DNA of 64,000 nucleotides. Source: Anthonomus grandis grandis. Lineage: Eukaryota; Arthropoda; Insecta; Coleoptera; Curculionidae. Positions within the stretch are counted from its first letter, which is position 1. Each line of letters begins with the position of its first letter. The position numbers and the translations under genes are program-made. Positions 25,601 through 37,600 of the stretch are shown here, in pieces. The notes under the pieces were generated by a model. It was not told where the DNA came from. It saw only the letters and a list, made by a program, of their open reading frames with translations, and did no database searches. Location of the stretch: the NCBI RefSeq assembly GCF_022605725.1, contig NC_065564.1, positions 7,418,698 to 7,482,697 on the forward strand, in the 5' to 3' direction.

Positions 25601-28600
25601 TCCAGATAACCAGTCTCCTGAGGCCATTGAGTTTTCATGCCAAGCTTGACGAACTTCAACGTTGTTCTTAATAGCCAATTCAAATCCCAATCTTCGAACT
25701 TCTTTGGTTGACAGACCAAAATACATTTTAGAACACTCTATTAAGTACTTCTCTAGATCAGCTTCCATCGCATCAGATAAAATTTGACGGTTCCTTGTAT
25801 AGCCAACCGGTAGGATCCGGATCATTTAGCTCTATAAATTTAAAAAAATCTCATCCTGACGGTGTTTAAACAAACTGTAAAAGTAAACTTACCTTTATTT
25901 TTAATTTTTTTGCAATATCTCTGCAGGGTCATGAAATTTACACCATATTGTTCAGCAACCGTCCTAAGAGATCTTCTATTTTCCAATACTTCTTTTGCAG
26001 CACTACGAAAGGTGTCTAGTGGTAGACGTCCCCTTTCGCTTTTTCTTTTGAAGTTTCTCATATTATCGCCTATCAAACAAGATAAAAACGTCAAAGAATT
26101 GTAGTTGAACCAAATTCGGGGTTGGTTGTTACAATGTAACAAATTACCCAGTTGACGATGTAACAACCAATCCCGTTCGTATATTTTAGCAAACGAAGCA
26201 TCTCAAACCTAACCTTATTATTAATCAGAAGAAATGACCGGACCTTAATATTACTTACATTTAGATGTATTTTCTTACGATATAGCAAATCAATTCCACT
26301 TACACAGGAAAAATGATAAAATAAATTCGCGGTAAACTAATAATTGCTTTTAAGGTTAGAAAACACATACACTGCATTTATCGAATAAATATGAGCAATG
26401 GAACAGCAGAACTACACTGGTCGGTTTACCGCTGCACAACGAATTGACAATTGATGTGATGGCGCTGCATCGATGTTGGCGCGCGATTTAAACTAAGTTT
26501 AACAACCAGCCCCTGTAACAACCAACCCCGGTCTCCTACTCACCGCATTGGTGCTCAAAAGAGCAAGAAATATAAAGTTTGAAAATTTTCAATTTTTGTG
26601 GTTTTCTTTCTTTTGCCCATGATATTGCTGTGACAACAAATAGCTATTACAAAAGTAAGTATATCATTGGAAAGCGTATTAAATGCAGTAGTTTTTGCTG
26701 AAAAAAAAACATGCACATTTCCCATATGTTACATTTAACTTCTGATAACACCCGGTATAAAAAATTAATAATGCTATTAATTTAAATTTAAAGCCCTAAG
26801 TGACCGAATTCTGTAACTTAAAAGGATTTACATCACTCTTTTAGACCCCAAAATGCATATCGGTCATTTCTGCACTTTCATAATTTGCCATTTTAATGAA
26901 ATGGATCAAAATTGCACAAAAAAGTTTCTACTTAGGAAGTAAGGACTGACAATCAACCAACAATCATCAGCAGACATTTAACAGGTTAATACATTATTTG
27001 AAAGGTTAAGTAAAAAACAAAAAGGTTAAAAGGTTAAGTAAACAGTGGTGTACCATATTTTTCATCAAAAATATTTACTTTAAACCTTGCGCGAACGTCA
27101 CTGATACAAATAAAAAAAATTAATGAGCCTCAGAAAATGCCCTTTAATGCATACCAAATATTACTAAAAAAACATATATTTTTCTTCAATCTTTACCACC
27201 AGGTATCTCAAAAGTTATGACTTTTAGGACATACGTTCATATAAAGTTTTTTTTCTTAAAATTTAACCAAGAATCAGCCCCTGAATTTTTTCGCATCTAT
27301 TTATTTACACCCTGTATATTTACACACATAAATCAAATAATCTTAAAAAAATATGTTAATCACTTTTATGCTACCACGAATTATGTAAAAAGGCATTTAA
27401 AGATTCCAACTATTAAAAAAACAATAGGGCACAGATTTTTAGGATACGTGGCTCCTGAATTTTATAACATTCTCCCAAGTAGTGTGAGAGTTGTTCACAA
27501 TATTAAACAATTTAGTAAAGGCTGTAGGGAATTTATATTTTTAAAGATATTTTTTTTATGATGGTTATATGGTTTTTTCATTTTTTGTTCCTTTTTGGGA
27601 CTGCTATTGATAGTGTAGGTCAAGTTAAGTTGATTTTGGCTGTAAGTTAGTTATAGGTTCAGTAATTTTGTTTTATATACTTTATTTTATGCACACACAG
27701 GTGCTTACGCATCTAGGTGCATCTCAAATTGTGAAAGACTTTTAATAACTAATAAGAAATTCATTCTTGTCGTAACAGGACCAAGTTGATTAGCAAATTT
27801 AAAAAAAAATGTAACGATATTATTATGAAGTGTTGCTTGGGTTGAATGTTATGTTTATGGCATGTCCTGCGTTATCTGGGTAATTCAGAAACTAATAAGA
27901 AGATTTTGCGACACTATAAAAAGACTGAAAAAAATTGGGACTGACCGAAGCCCCGTCTAGTGTACAGCGTTTAACCGACGATGCCAGATTTCTAAATAAT
28001 TTTTTTTATTGATTTAATGCAGGTCTCAGCTTCAGCTACAGACACAAGAGACTGTTCTACTCGGACATACAGCGGGGCTCGATAAATGCGGTTTTCTTCA
28101 ACGGGTCCGACCATCGGATCATCGTGGACCAACAGGGGGCGGTCGAGGGCTTAGCCTACGAACAAGTAAGAATATTTCAATTATACCATTACACTTTAGC
28201 CAAATTTCACTTAGTTTCTGAATATTCCTAAAGAGAAAACACCCTGTATATATTTTCTTGAATACTCTTTAGGTCGGCCACGCCCTCTATTGGACTTGTA
28301 ACAACGTTGCCACGATTAATCGCGTTAATTTGACGGAGTCTCTGACTAACGCCTCGCAAGTGGAGAGTATCGTGAGGTAAATTTAATGTTTTAATTTATT
28401 CAAACAAGTATTAATATCAATTTTAATAAACAAATCAATCGTCAATAAAAATGTTATTAAAATTACAAATTTCAAGTTTGACGAGCTGTAAAACACTATT
28501 TTATTACTTATAAATTGTGAAAATTATAATTATTATTAAATTGTGAAAATGTCAAGGTTGAGACCTCAAGACAAACCCCGAGGTATAGCGGTGGATTCTT

Positions 28601-31600
28601 GTGGGCAGACGGTGTTTTGGACCAACTGGAACCCCCATCAGCCGACCATCGAGAGGGCCTTTCTTAATGGGTAAGTGGCCAAATAAATACGCGCTATTTG
28701 CGTGGTTTTATTTGACACAAACATGACGTTTCGCACGTCAAATCCATCTTCAGGTTATGTCTCTGATTGGCCTGAAAGATTTTTTGGCAGTATCTTAAAT
28801 ATGTGGGGAGATATGCTCAAAAGTGTATGGATATTGGAAAACTTTGTGCTTTTGGACCTTGACCAACAAAAATGCCTTAAACTCCTTAAGTTTTTACCCT
28901 AGAGGAATCCTTAATATATGAAATTGTTTAGAAAATGTTATGCTTTCAGTACAACTTTCGTTAAAGTGCCTCAAATAGTTCTCGAGTTATCCTCAAGAAT
29001 GTTTAAAATTTAGAGACGAAAATTGCATGCAATGTGTGACATTAGAGGTCAATCTAAGTGGCTAGAACAGGGTGAATCTTTAGGCTATCGCAACGTTTCG
29101 AACGTCTAATCCATCGTCAGATTCAAAACATCAAACAAAGGTTTCCAAGCAGTAGGAACCGAGTTACGAATCAAGTTACCCAAAATTATCTAAAATTTCA
29201 CAATGAAAAAAAACCAAATTTTCAAATTTTAATTTAAAAAAATCTACTGCAAGGATTTTAATGAATTCTTCAATAAAATGTTAAGAGAGTTTCCAGGCAT
29301 GTTTTAAAACAAGAATGAAGCAAGTCGAAGTAGTAGAAACCGAATTATGACCCAAGTTACCTAAAACTGTAAAATTTTACAAGAAAATATAATCCGGTTT
29401 TCAAAATTTAAATAAAAAAACATGTACTGCGTCAATTTTGTTGAATTTTTTAACAAAATGTTAAGAAGGCTTCCAAGCATCTTTTAAAATAAAAATGCGG
29501 TAAATTGCAGCAGTAGAATCCGAGTTATGAACCAAGATTCTCGAAACTGTATAAAAAATAATACAAAAAAGAAACCTGATTTTCAAATTTTAATTTAAAA
29601 AAAATCTACTTAATGTATTTTGTTGAATTCTTCAACAAAAGGTTAAGAAGGTATCCAGGCATCTTTTAAAACAAGAATGAAGCAAATCGAAGTAGCAGAA
29701 ACCGAGTTATGAACCAAGTTACCTAAAACTGTAAACTTTGACAATAAAAAATAATCTGATTTTCAAAATTTGAATAAAAAAATCTACTGCATCAATTTTG
29801 TTGAATTTTTTAACAAAACGTTAGGAAGGCTTCCAAGCATCGTTTAAAATAAAAATGAGGTAAATTGCAGCAGTAGAATCCGAGTTATGAACCAAGATAC
29901 TCGAAACTGTATAAAATCTTACAAAAAAGAGACCTGATATTTAAATTCTAATTAAAAAAAAAACTACTTAATGGATTTTGTTTAATTCTTCAACAAAAGG
30001 TTAAGAAAGTTTCCAGGCATCTTCTAAAACAAGAATGAAGCAAATCGAAGTAGCAGAAACCGAGTTATGAACCAAGTTACCTAAAACTGTAAACTTTGAC
30101 AATAAAAAATAATCTGATTTTCAAAATTTGAATAAAAAAAATCTACTGCATCAATTTTGTTGAATTTTTTAACAAAACGTTAGGAAGGCTTCCAAGCATC
30201 GTTTAAAATAAAAATGAGATAAATTGAAGCAGTAGAATCCGAGTTATGAACCAAGATACTCGAAACTGTATAAAATCTTACAAAAAAGAGACCTGATATT
30301 TAAATTCTAATTTAAAAAAAAACTACTTAATGTATTTTGTTGAATTCTTCAACAAAGGTTAAGAAGGTATCCAGGCATCTTTTAAAACAAGAATGAAGCA
30401 AATCGAAGTAGCAGAAACCTAGTTATGAACCAAGTTACCTAAAACTGTAAACTTTGGCAATAAAAAATAATCTGATTTTCAAAATTTGAATAAAAAAAAT
30501 CTACTGCATCAATTTTCTTGAATTTTTTTAAAAACGTTACGAAGGCTTCCAAGCATCGTTTAAAACAAAAATGAAGCAAATCGAAGCAGTATTAGTCAAG
30601 TTATTTTAAATTATGAATTATGTAAGGCGATTCATATCATGTGTACCGATTTTTTTTGAAAAATTTGAATAACATTTTTTCTTTTGGACGGATTTTTGTC
30701 ATTCTCTTAAAAGAACATTAAGAATGATTCTGACCGTCTTTTGAAACAAAAATGAAGGAAATCAAAACAGTAGAAACAAAGTTATGAGCCAAGTTACCTT
30801 AGATTATGAATTATGCAAGAAAGCTCAATTTTTCAAAAATTTGAATAAAAATTCTTCTTTTTCATAGATTTTTTTAATTCCTTTAACAAAACAATAGGCA
30901 GGTTCCAAGTATCTTTTATAACAAAAATTAAACAAATCAAAGCATTAGAATTCGAGTTCGTTAAAAAAACTGATTCGTTAAAAAAACTGATTTCCAAAAA
31001 TTTAAATAAAAAAAATTCTATGGCATAGATTTTCTTCATTTCCTTAACAAAACGTCAGAAATTACTCCGAGTAACTTTTAAAATAAAAATTAAGTAAATA
31101 TAGGCAGTAGAAACCAAGTTATGTGCCAAGTTACTTCAAATTATGAAACATGCAAAAAAACTTAATTTTTCAGAAATTTGAATAAACACTCTCTTTTTGC
31201 ATGGATTTTTTTAGTTTTTTTACTAAAACGTTAAAAAGGTTTCCTAGCATCTTTTAAAAGACAAACGAAATAAATAGAAACAGTAGAAACCAAGTTATGA
31301 ACCACATTACCTCAAACTATGAGTTGCGCAAGAAAACCTAGTTTTTTAAAAATTTGCTGAAATGTAACCGAAAATGTACATCTGGCGTAAACCAAAAATA
31401 CACGTTTAGTCAACTACCGTGTGTTGCTTGGGTAATAAAAGGACCGAAACCCAATGTTCTAAGGGTTTAAATAAATGTCTTTTCTTTTTTTAATTAGCTG
31501 CTTTCTCGCTCAGGTACAACAGACAAGCGATAATCTCGACCGACATCAGGATGCCCAATGGGATCACGTTGGACCATAAGGCGCAAAAGTTGTACTGGGG

Positions 31601-34600
31601 CGACGCGCGATTGGACAAAATCGAGCGGTGCGAGTACGACGGTACCAAGAGGGTCGTGTTGGCCAAAGTGACGCCCCAACACCCGTTCGCGCTCGCTGTT
31701 TACGGCGATTTCATTTATTGGACCGATTGGATCTTGCACGCGGTCATCAGGGCGGATAAATATACCGGACAGTTTTTCGTCTCCTTAAGGGGGGACATTG
31801 TCAGGTAAAATTCAGCTTATTGGCTTTTAATTAGTAATTAATAAATAAATATGTCTTTATTTGGTATCAAATGCACATTACATTACATTTGCCCAAAAAG
31901 GCGAAGATTAGCTAAAGCTACTTTTATCTCTTTACCCTAATAATAATAATTACAAATGCTTTGACATGCAAGCAGTAATAGTAATATAAAAAATAATTAA
32001 AGAACAAATTGAGAGAAAAAAAAAAAATTAAATACATTTTTGGAAATTCGCAGAGAACAAAAAACTAATTGTGCAATTGTTCCTCCAAGAACAAAGTTTT
32101 ATAATCATTTTTAAATGGGCCAATGATTATTATTATTATTATTTGAGGTGGGTTATCTAATGAATTAAAGGGTTTTGAGGAAAAGTGAATTTTGTGGGTT
32201 ATATAGTTTTGTGTGTTTTAAAAGAATCTCAAAATTTTGGATAACTTTTTTGCTGTTAGAGATAGAAAATTGATTTAAGGACTGAAATGTGCACCCAGTG
32301 AAACAGGAAGTTTTATGTTACTATAAAAAAATCTGAGAAATTAGTGGTTTTTGAGAAAAATTAAAATTTGTGATTTTTGCCATGTTTATGACTAAGATGA
32401 ATTTCAAAATTTTGGATAACTCTCTTTCTATCACAGATAGAAACTTGATTCAAAAACTGAAATGTGCACCCAATGAAATAGTACGTTTTATGTTACTACA
32501 GAAAAATCTGAGAACCTAATGGTTTTTTAAAAAAATGGAAATTTCTGATTTTTGCCATTTTTATATCTCAGATGAATTTCAAAATTGTTGATAACTTTTT
32601 TACTATTATAGGTAGAAACTTGATTCAAACACTGGAATGTGCATCCAATGAAATAGTACGTTTTATGTTACTACAGAAAAATCTGAGAACCTAATGGTTT
32701 TTGAAAAAAATGGAAATTTGTGATTTTTGCCATTTTAATGTCTTGGAAGAATTACAAAATTTTGGATAACTCTCTTTCTATCACAGATAGAAACTTGATT
32801 CAAAGACTGAAATGTGCACCCAGTGAAACAGTACGTTTTATGTTACTACAGAAACATCTGAGAAATTGATGGTTTTTGAAAAAAATGGAAGTTTGTGATT
32901 TTTACCATTTTAATGTCTTGGAAGAATTACAAAATTTTGGATAACTCTCTTTCTATCATAGATAGAAACTTGATTCAAAGACTGAAATGTGCACCCAATG
33001 AAATAGTACGTTTTATGTTACTACAAAAAAAAACTGAGAACTTAATGGTTTTTGAAAAAAATGGAAATTTGTGATTTTTGCCATTTTTATGTCTCAAATG
33101 AATGTAAAAATTGTTGATAACTTTTTTGCTATTATAGATAGAAACTTGATTCAAAGGCTGAAATGTGCACCCAGTGAAACAGTACGATTTTTGTTTCTAC
33201 AAAAAATCCGAGAAATAATTGGTCTTTGCGAAAAATTACAATTTGTGAGTTGGAAATTCTAAATAAAAAAGATTTTTGAAAAAAAGTGATTTTTTTTAGT
33301 ACTCAAAGTAAAGCATATATCTATTATCTGACGAAGAAACACCTTACATTAAATAAAAAGCCATGATAAGCATCATAAAAATCAAATTTCTCCCTTAAAC
33401 TGTCAAACATTTTTCATGAATGTTAAGTCCCTTTAAACTCATTCAAATTACTGTGTCCCTGTGAACTACAGTAGGCCGACGTTTCGCTCGTGCAGCATCC
33501 AACCATCTTCAGGAATACCAAAAAATACTCTATTCTCTTCACACTAAATTAACAGGCATGCCATTTGCAACGAAATATATCTTTCCTACATTACGATCTA
33601 AAATTCTAAACAATATAATTGAAACAAAACAAATCATAATATATATATACACCTAATGGACATCGCAAGGGCCAAATATCACAAATACATAATACTAGAA
33701 TGGTTCCAAAGCATATGTTTTAAGTATTGGTTTAATTGAGAAGTAGTAATGTTAAATAAATAAGCATCAAGACTGTGTACACTTTAAATTTAAAAAAAAA
33801 ATTGTAAGTACATAAAAGATAATTCATTGACAATCAAATAATTAGTTTTCCATTTCACTTTTATTTCATGCCTCTATCTTTAATATTAAAAAAGTAATTC
33901 CAAATTTTTAAAATCACTCAATTTAAAAAAATGGCAAAATATATAAATGCCTCTATTTCTCAATAACCTTTAGTTGCTCAAAAAATGTTGCAGATACATA
34001 AAAGGTGCCAAACAATTAGCCTTCTATTTCACTTTTTGTTTCATGTCTCTGTCTCTAATAGTAAAAAAGTTATCCCAAATCTTGAAAATCAGCCAAATTG
34101 TAAAAATGGTAAAATACCGAAATGCCACTTTTTCTCAAAAACCTTTAGTTTTTCAAAAAATGTTATAGATACATAAAAGGTGCTAAACAATTAGTCTTCC
34201 ATTTCACTTTTTCTCAAAAACCTTTAGTTTTTCAAAAAATGTTATAGATACATAAAAGGTGCTAAACAATTAGTCTTCCATTTCACTTTTTGTTTCATGT
34301 CTCTATCTTTAATAGTAAAAAAGTTATCCCAAATTTTTAAAATCACTCAATTTAAAAAAATGGCAAAATATATAAATGCCTCTATTTCTCAATAACCTTT
34401 AGTTGCTCAAAAAATGTTGCAGATACATAAAAGGTGCCAAACAATTAGCTTTCCATTTCACTTTTTGTTTCATGTCTCTATCTTTAATAGTAAAAAAGTT
34501 ATCCCAAATCTTGAAAATCAGCCAAATTGTAAAAATGGTAAAATACCGAAATGCCACTTTTTCTCAAAAACCTTTAGTTTTTCAAAAAATGTTATAGATA

Positions 34601-37600
34601 CATAAAAGGTGCCAAACAATTAGTCTTCCATTTCACTTTTTGTTTCATGTCTCTATCTTTAATAGTAAAAAAGTTATCCCAAATCTTGAAAATCAGCCAA
34701 ATTGTAAAAATGGTAAAATACCGAAATGCCACTTTTTCTCAAAAACCTTTAGGTTTTCAAAAAATGTTGTAGATACATAAAAGGTGCCAAACAATTAGTC
34801 TTCTATTTCACTTTTTGTTTCATGTCTCTATCTCTAATAGTAAAAGAGTTATCCCAAATCTTGAAAATCAGGCAACTTGTAAAAATGGTAAAATATCTAA
34901 ATGGCACTTTTTCTCAAAAACCTTTGGTTTTTAAAAAATGTTACACTTACATAAAAGGTGCCAAACAATTAGCCTTCCATTTCACTTTTTGTTTCATGTC
35001 TCTATCTGTAACAGTAAAAAAGTTATCCCAAATTTTGAAAATCAGGCAAATTGTAAAAATGGTAAAATACCGAAATGCCACTTTTTCTCAAAAACCTTTA
35101 GTTATTAGGCTCTAGTTATTAGGTTATAGTTATTAGATCAGACATTAATGAATCAAAATAATTTTGGGATAAGGGATATTAAACAGATTTAGGCACCTGA
35201 GTTTCTATATATATGTGTAAGGTAGGAATGTTTCCATACATCAGGGAAAATTCCTGAAGATAGTGAGAAATTAAACCATAGAGGTCTACTTAAAGCAGAA
35301 CCATGGTTTTTGGGAAACAAGCATCATCAGGATGTTAAAAAGTTTAACAATTTTTTAATATAATATTGATTTACCAAGTTTTTATTGCTTTATCAAGATA
35401 TTAGGCTTAAGCTCACTGCTATACCTTTGAAACCTTTTATTTGCATTAAAAAAAAAACAGGAGAGCATTAAAACAATTTATCAATTTGTCCTTCAAACAA
35501 CCTCAAGTTTGAGGAACATAATTTTCTTTTGTTCAAAAAATTGACGTTCTTTTTCACCTTTTCATATTAATTAAATCCCTCTGGAATTAACTACAATAAA
35601 AATCAAGCGTAAATTTACTTATCTTTGTTTAGGCCAATGGGTATAGTGGCGGTGGCGAATGATACCGAAGACTGTTTCTCCAACCCCTGTCTAATAAACA
35701 ACGGGGGATGCGAGGAGTACTGCGAACTATCGGCCAATGGGAAACCGGAATGTGTCTGCATGCACGGAAGAATTTTAAGTGAGGACGGCAGGTGCTTCGC
35801 TCCGACCACTGTGGAGTGTAATAACGCAGAAAATAGGTGAGTTTTGCCACTTAAAATCTAAATATGCATATCAAACTACTTAATTTTTTCACTTTATTAT
35901 TCGAGATTACTACTTTGGAAACTGCTAACAAAAATGTAACTTTAGTCTGCATTAAAGCCCCTTGTTGGTATTAAAGGAAATAAAAGGGCGGATAAGTATG
36001 CAAAAGAAGCTACAAATTGAAATATTTTTGCGGCAAATTTCTATTTACCATTTACTGCTATTTTTGCTACTGCAAATTAGCAAATACTTAAAAACTGGCA
36101 GAATTGCTTTTGAAGTATCTATTAAAGGTAATTATTTTAAAAACCTATTTCCCAAAATTCACCAAGAAACTTATAAAAATTTTATACAAATAATTTCTCG
36201 CCCAAGAAACCAACATGGACTTTACCCAGTGCACATGAAAAAAATAGTGAAGAAGTGGGTGATTTTAGATCATCATATTCCGGGTTGTTCTCTTCATTGT
36301 AATCAAATTAATATTCTATATTCTAATATAGTAGAACAGGTAATAAATACGTTGTAACTCGATCAACTGCCTGGAACTATTAAAATATTTCTCTCACTTC
36401 CAGGCAGTTGAGGTAATGTCCAAAGGCCAGGAAAGCCTGAAACACTTATGGAAATTTCAAAAGAGCGACTCCATCAACTGCCTGGAATTAGTAAAATATT
36501 TCTGTTACTTCCAGGCACATTGGGAAGCTTGAAAGCGATCCGTTGTCTATAAAATTTAGGAGAAAAGTGATTCCTGGAAATATTAAATTATTTTCATCAT
36601 TTCCAGGCAGTTGAGGTAATGTTCTAAGTCCAGGAAAGCCTGAAACACTGATGGAAATTTCAGAAGAGCGACTCGATCAACTGCCTGGAATTAGTCAAAT
36701 ATTTCTATCTCTTCCAGGCACATTGGGAAGCTTGAAAGAGATTCGTTGTCTATAAAATTTAGGAGAAAAGTGATTCCTGGGAATAATAAATTATTTCCAT
36801 CATTTCCAGGCAGTTGAGGTAATGTTCTAAGGCCAGGAAAGCCTGAAACACTTATGGAAATTTCAGAAGAGCGACTCCATCAACTGCCTGGAATTATTAA
36901 AATATTTCTGTCACTTCCAGGCACATTGGGAAGCTTGAAAGAGATGCATTGTCTATAAAATTCAGGAGAAAAGTGATTCCTGGAAATAATAAATTATTTC
37001 CATCATTTCCAGGCAGTTGAGGTAATGTTCTAAGGCCAGGAAAGCCTGAAACACTTATGGAAATTTCAAAAAAACGACTACATCAACTGCCTGGAATTAG
37101 TAAAATATGTCTGTCACTTTCAGGTACATTGGGAAGCTTGAAAGAGATTCGTTGTCTATAAAATTTAGGAGAAAAGTGATTTCTGGGAATAATAAATTAT
37201 TTCCATCATTTCCAGGCAGTTGAGGTAATGTTCTAAGTCCAGGAAAGCCTGAAACACTGATGGAAATTTCAGAAGAGCGACTCCATCAACTGCCTGGAGT
37301 TAGTAAAATATTTCTGTTACTTTCAGGCATATTGGGAAGCTTGAAAGAGATCCATTGTCTATAAAATTTAGGAGAAAAGTGATTCCTGGAAATAATAAAT
37401 TATTTCCATTATTTCCAGGCAGTTGAGGTAATGTCCAAAGTCCAGGAAAGCCTGAAACACTTATGGAAATTTCAAAAAAACGACTACATCAACTGCCTGG
37501 AATTAGTAAAATATGTCTGTCACTTTCAGGTACATTGGGAAGCTTGAAAGAGATTCGGTGTCTATAAAATTTAGGAGAAAAGTGATTCCTGGAAATAATA

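Larger units (their letters stand above)
22418..26755 (-). mobile_element. Mariner-type element, split by a nested pogo element
   Basis: Inverted ends CCGGGTGTGATCAGAAGTTA (left) and its partner on the right are followed by about 200 bp of further inverted similarity, including GCAAAAACTACTGCATTTAA. TA lies outside both ends (22416-22417, 26756-26757). Removing the nested pogo element at 23761-26536 leaves about 1.56 kb, a normal mariner size. The left TIR carries about 50 bp that the right one lacks. Confidence 0.88.

Noticed and set aside
31494..31739. Minus-strand frame opposite LRP1 exon 10 (and similar ones opposite exons 1, 3, 12 and 18)
   Set aside because: The plus-strand exons have conserved LRP motifs; GC-rich exons leave long antisense frames by chance.
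33974..35115. Repeated plus-strand frames starting MLKKCCRYIKGAKQLAF
   Set aside because: They come from the inverted family D units; the same peptide recurs because the DNA does.
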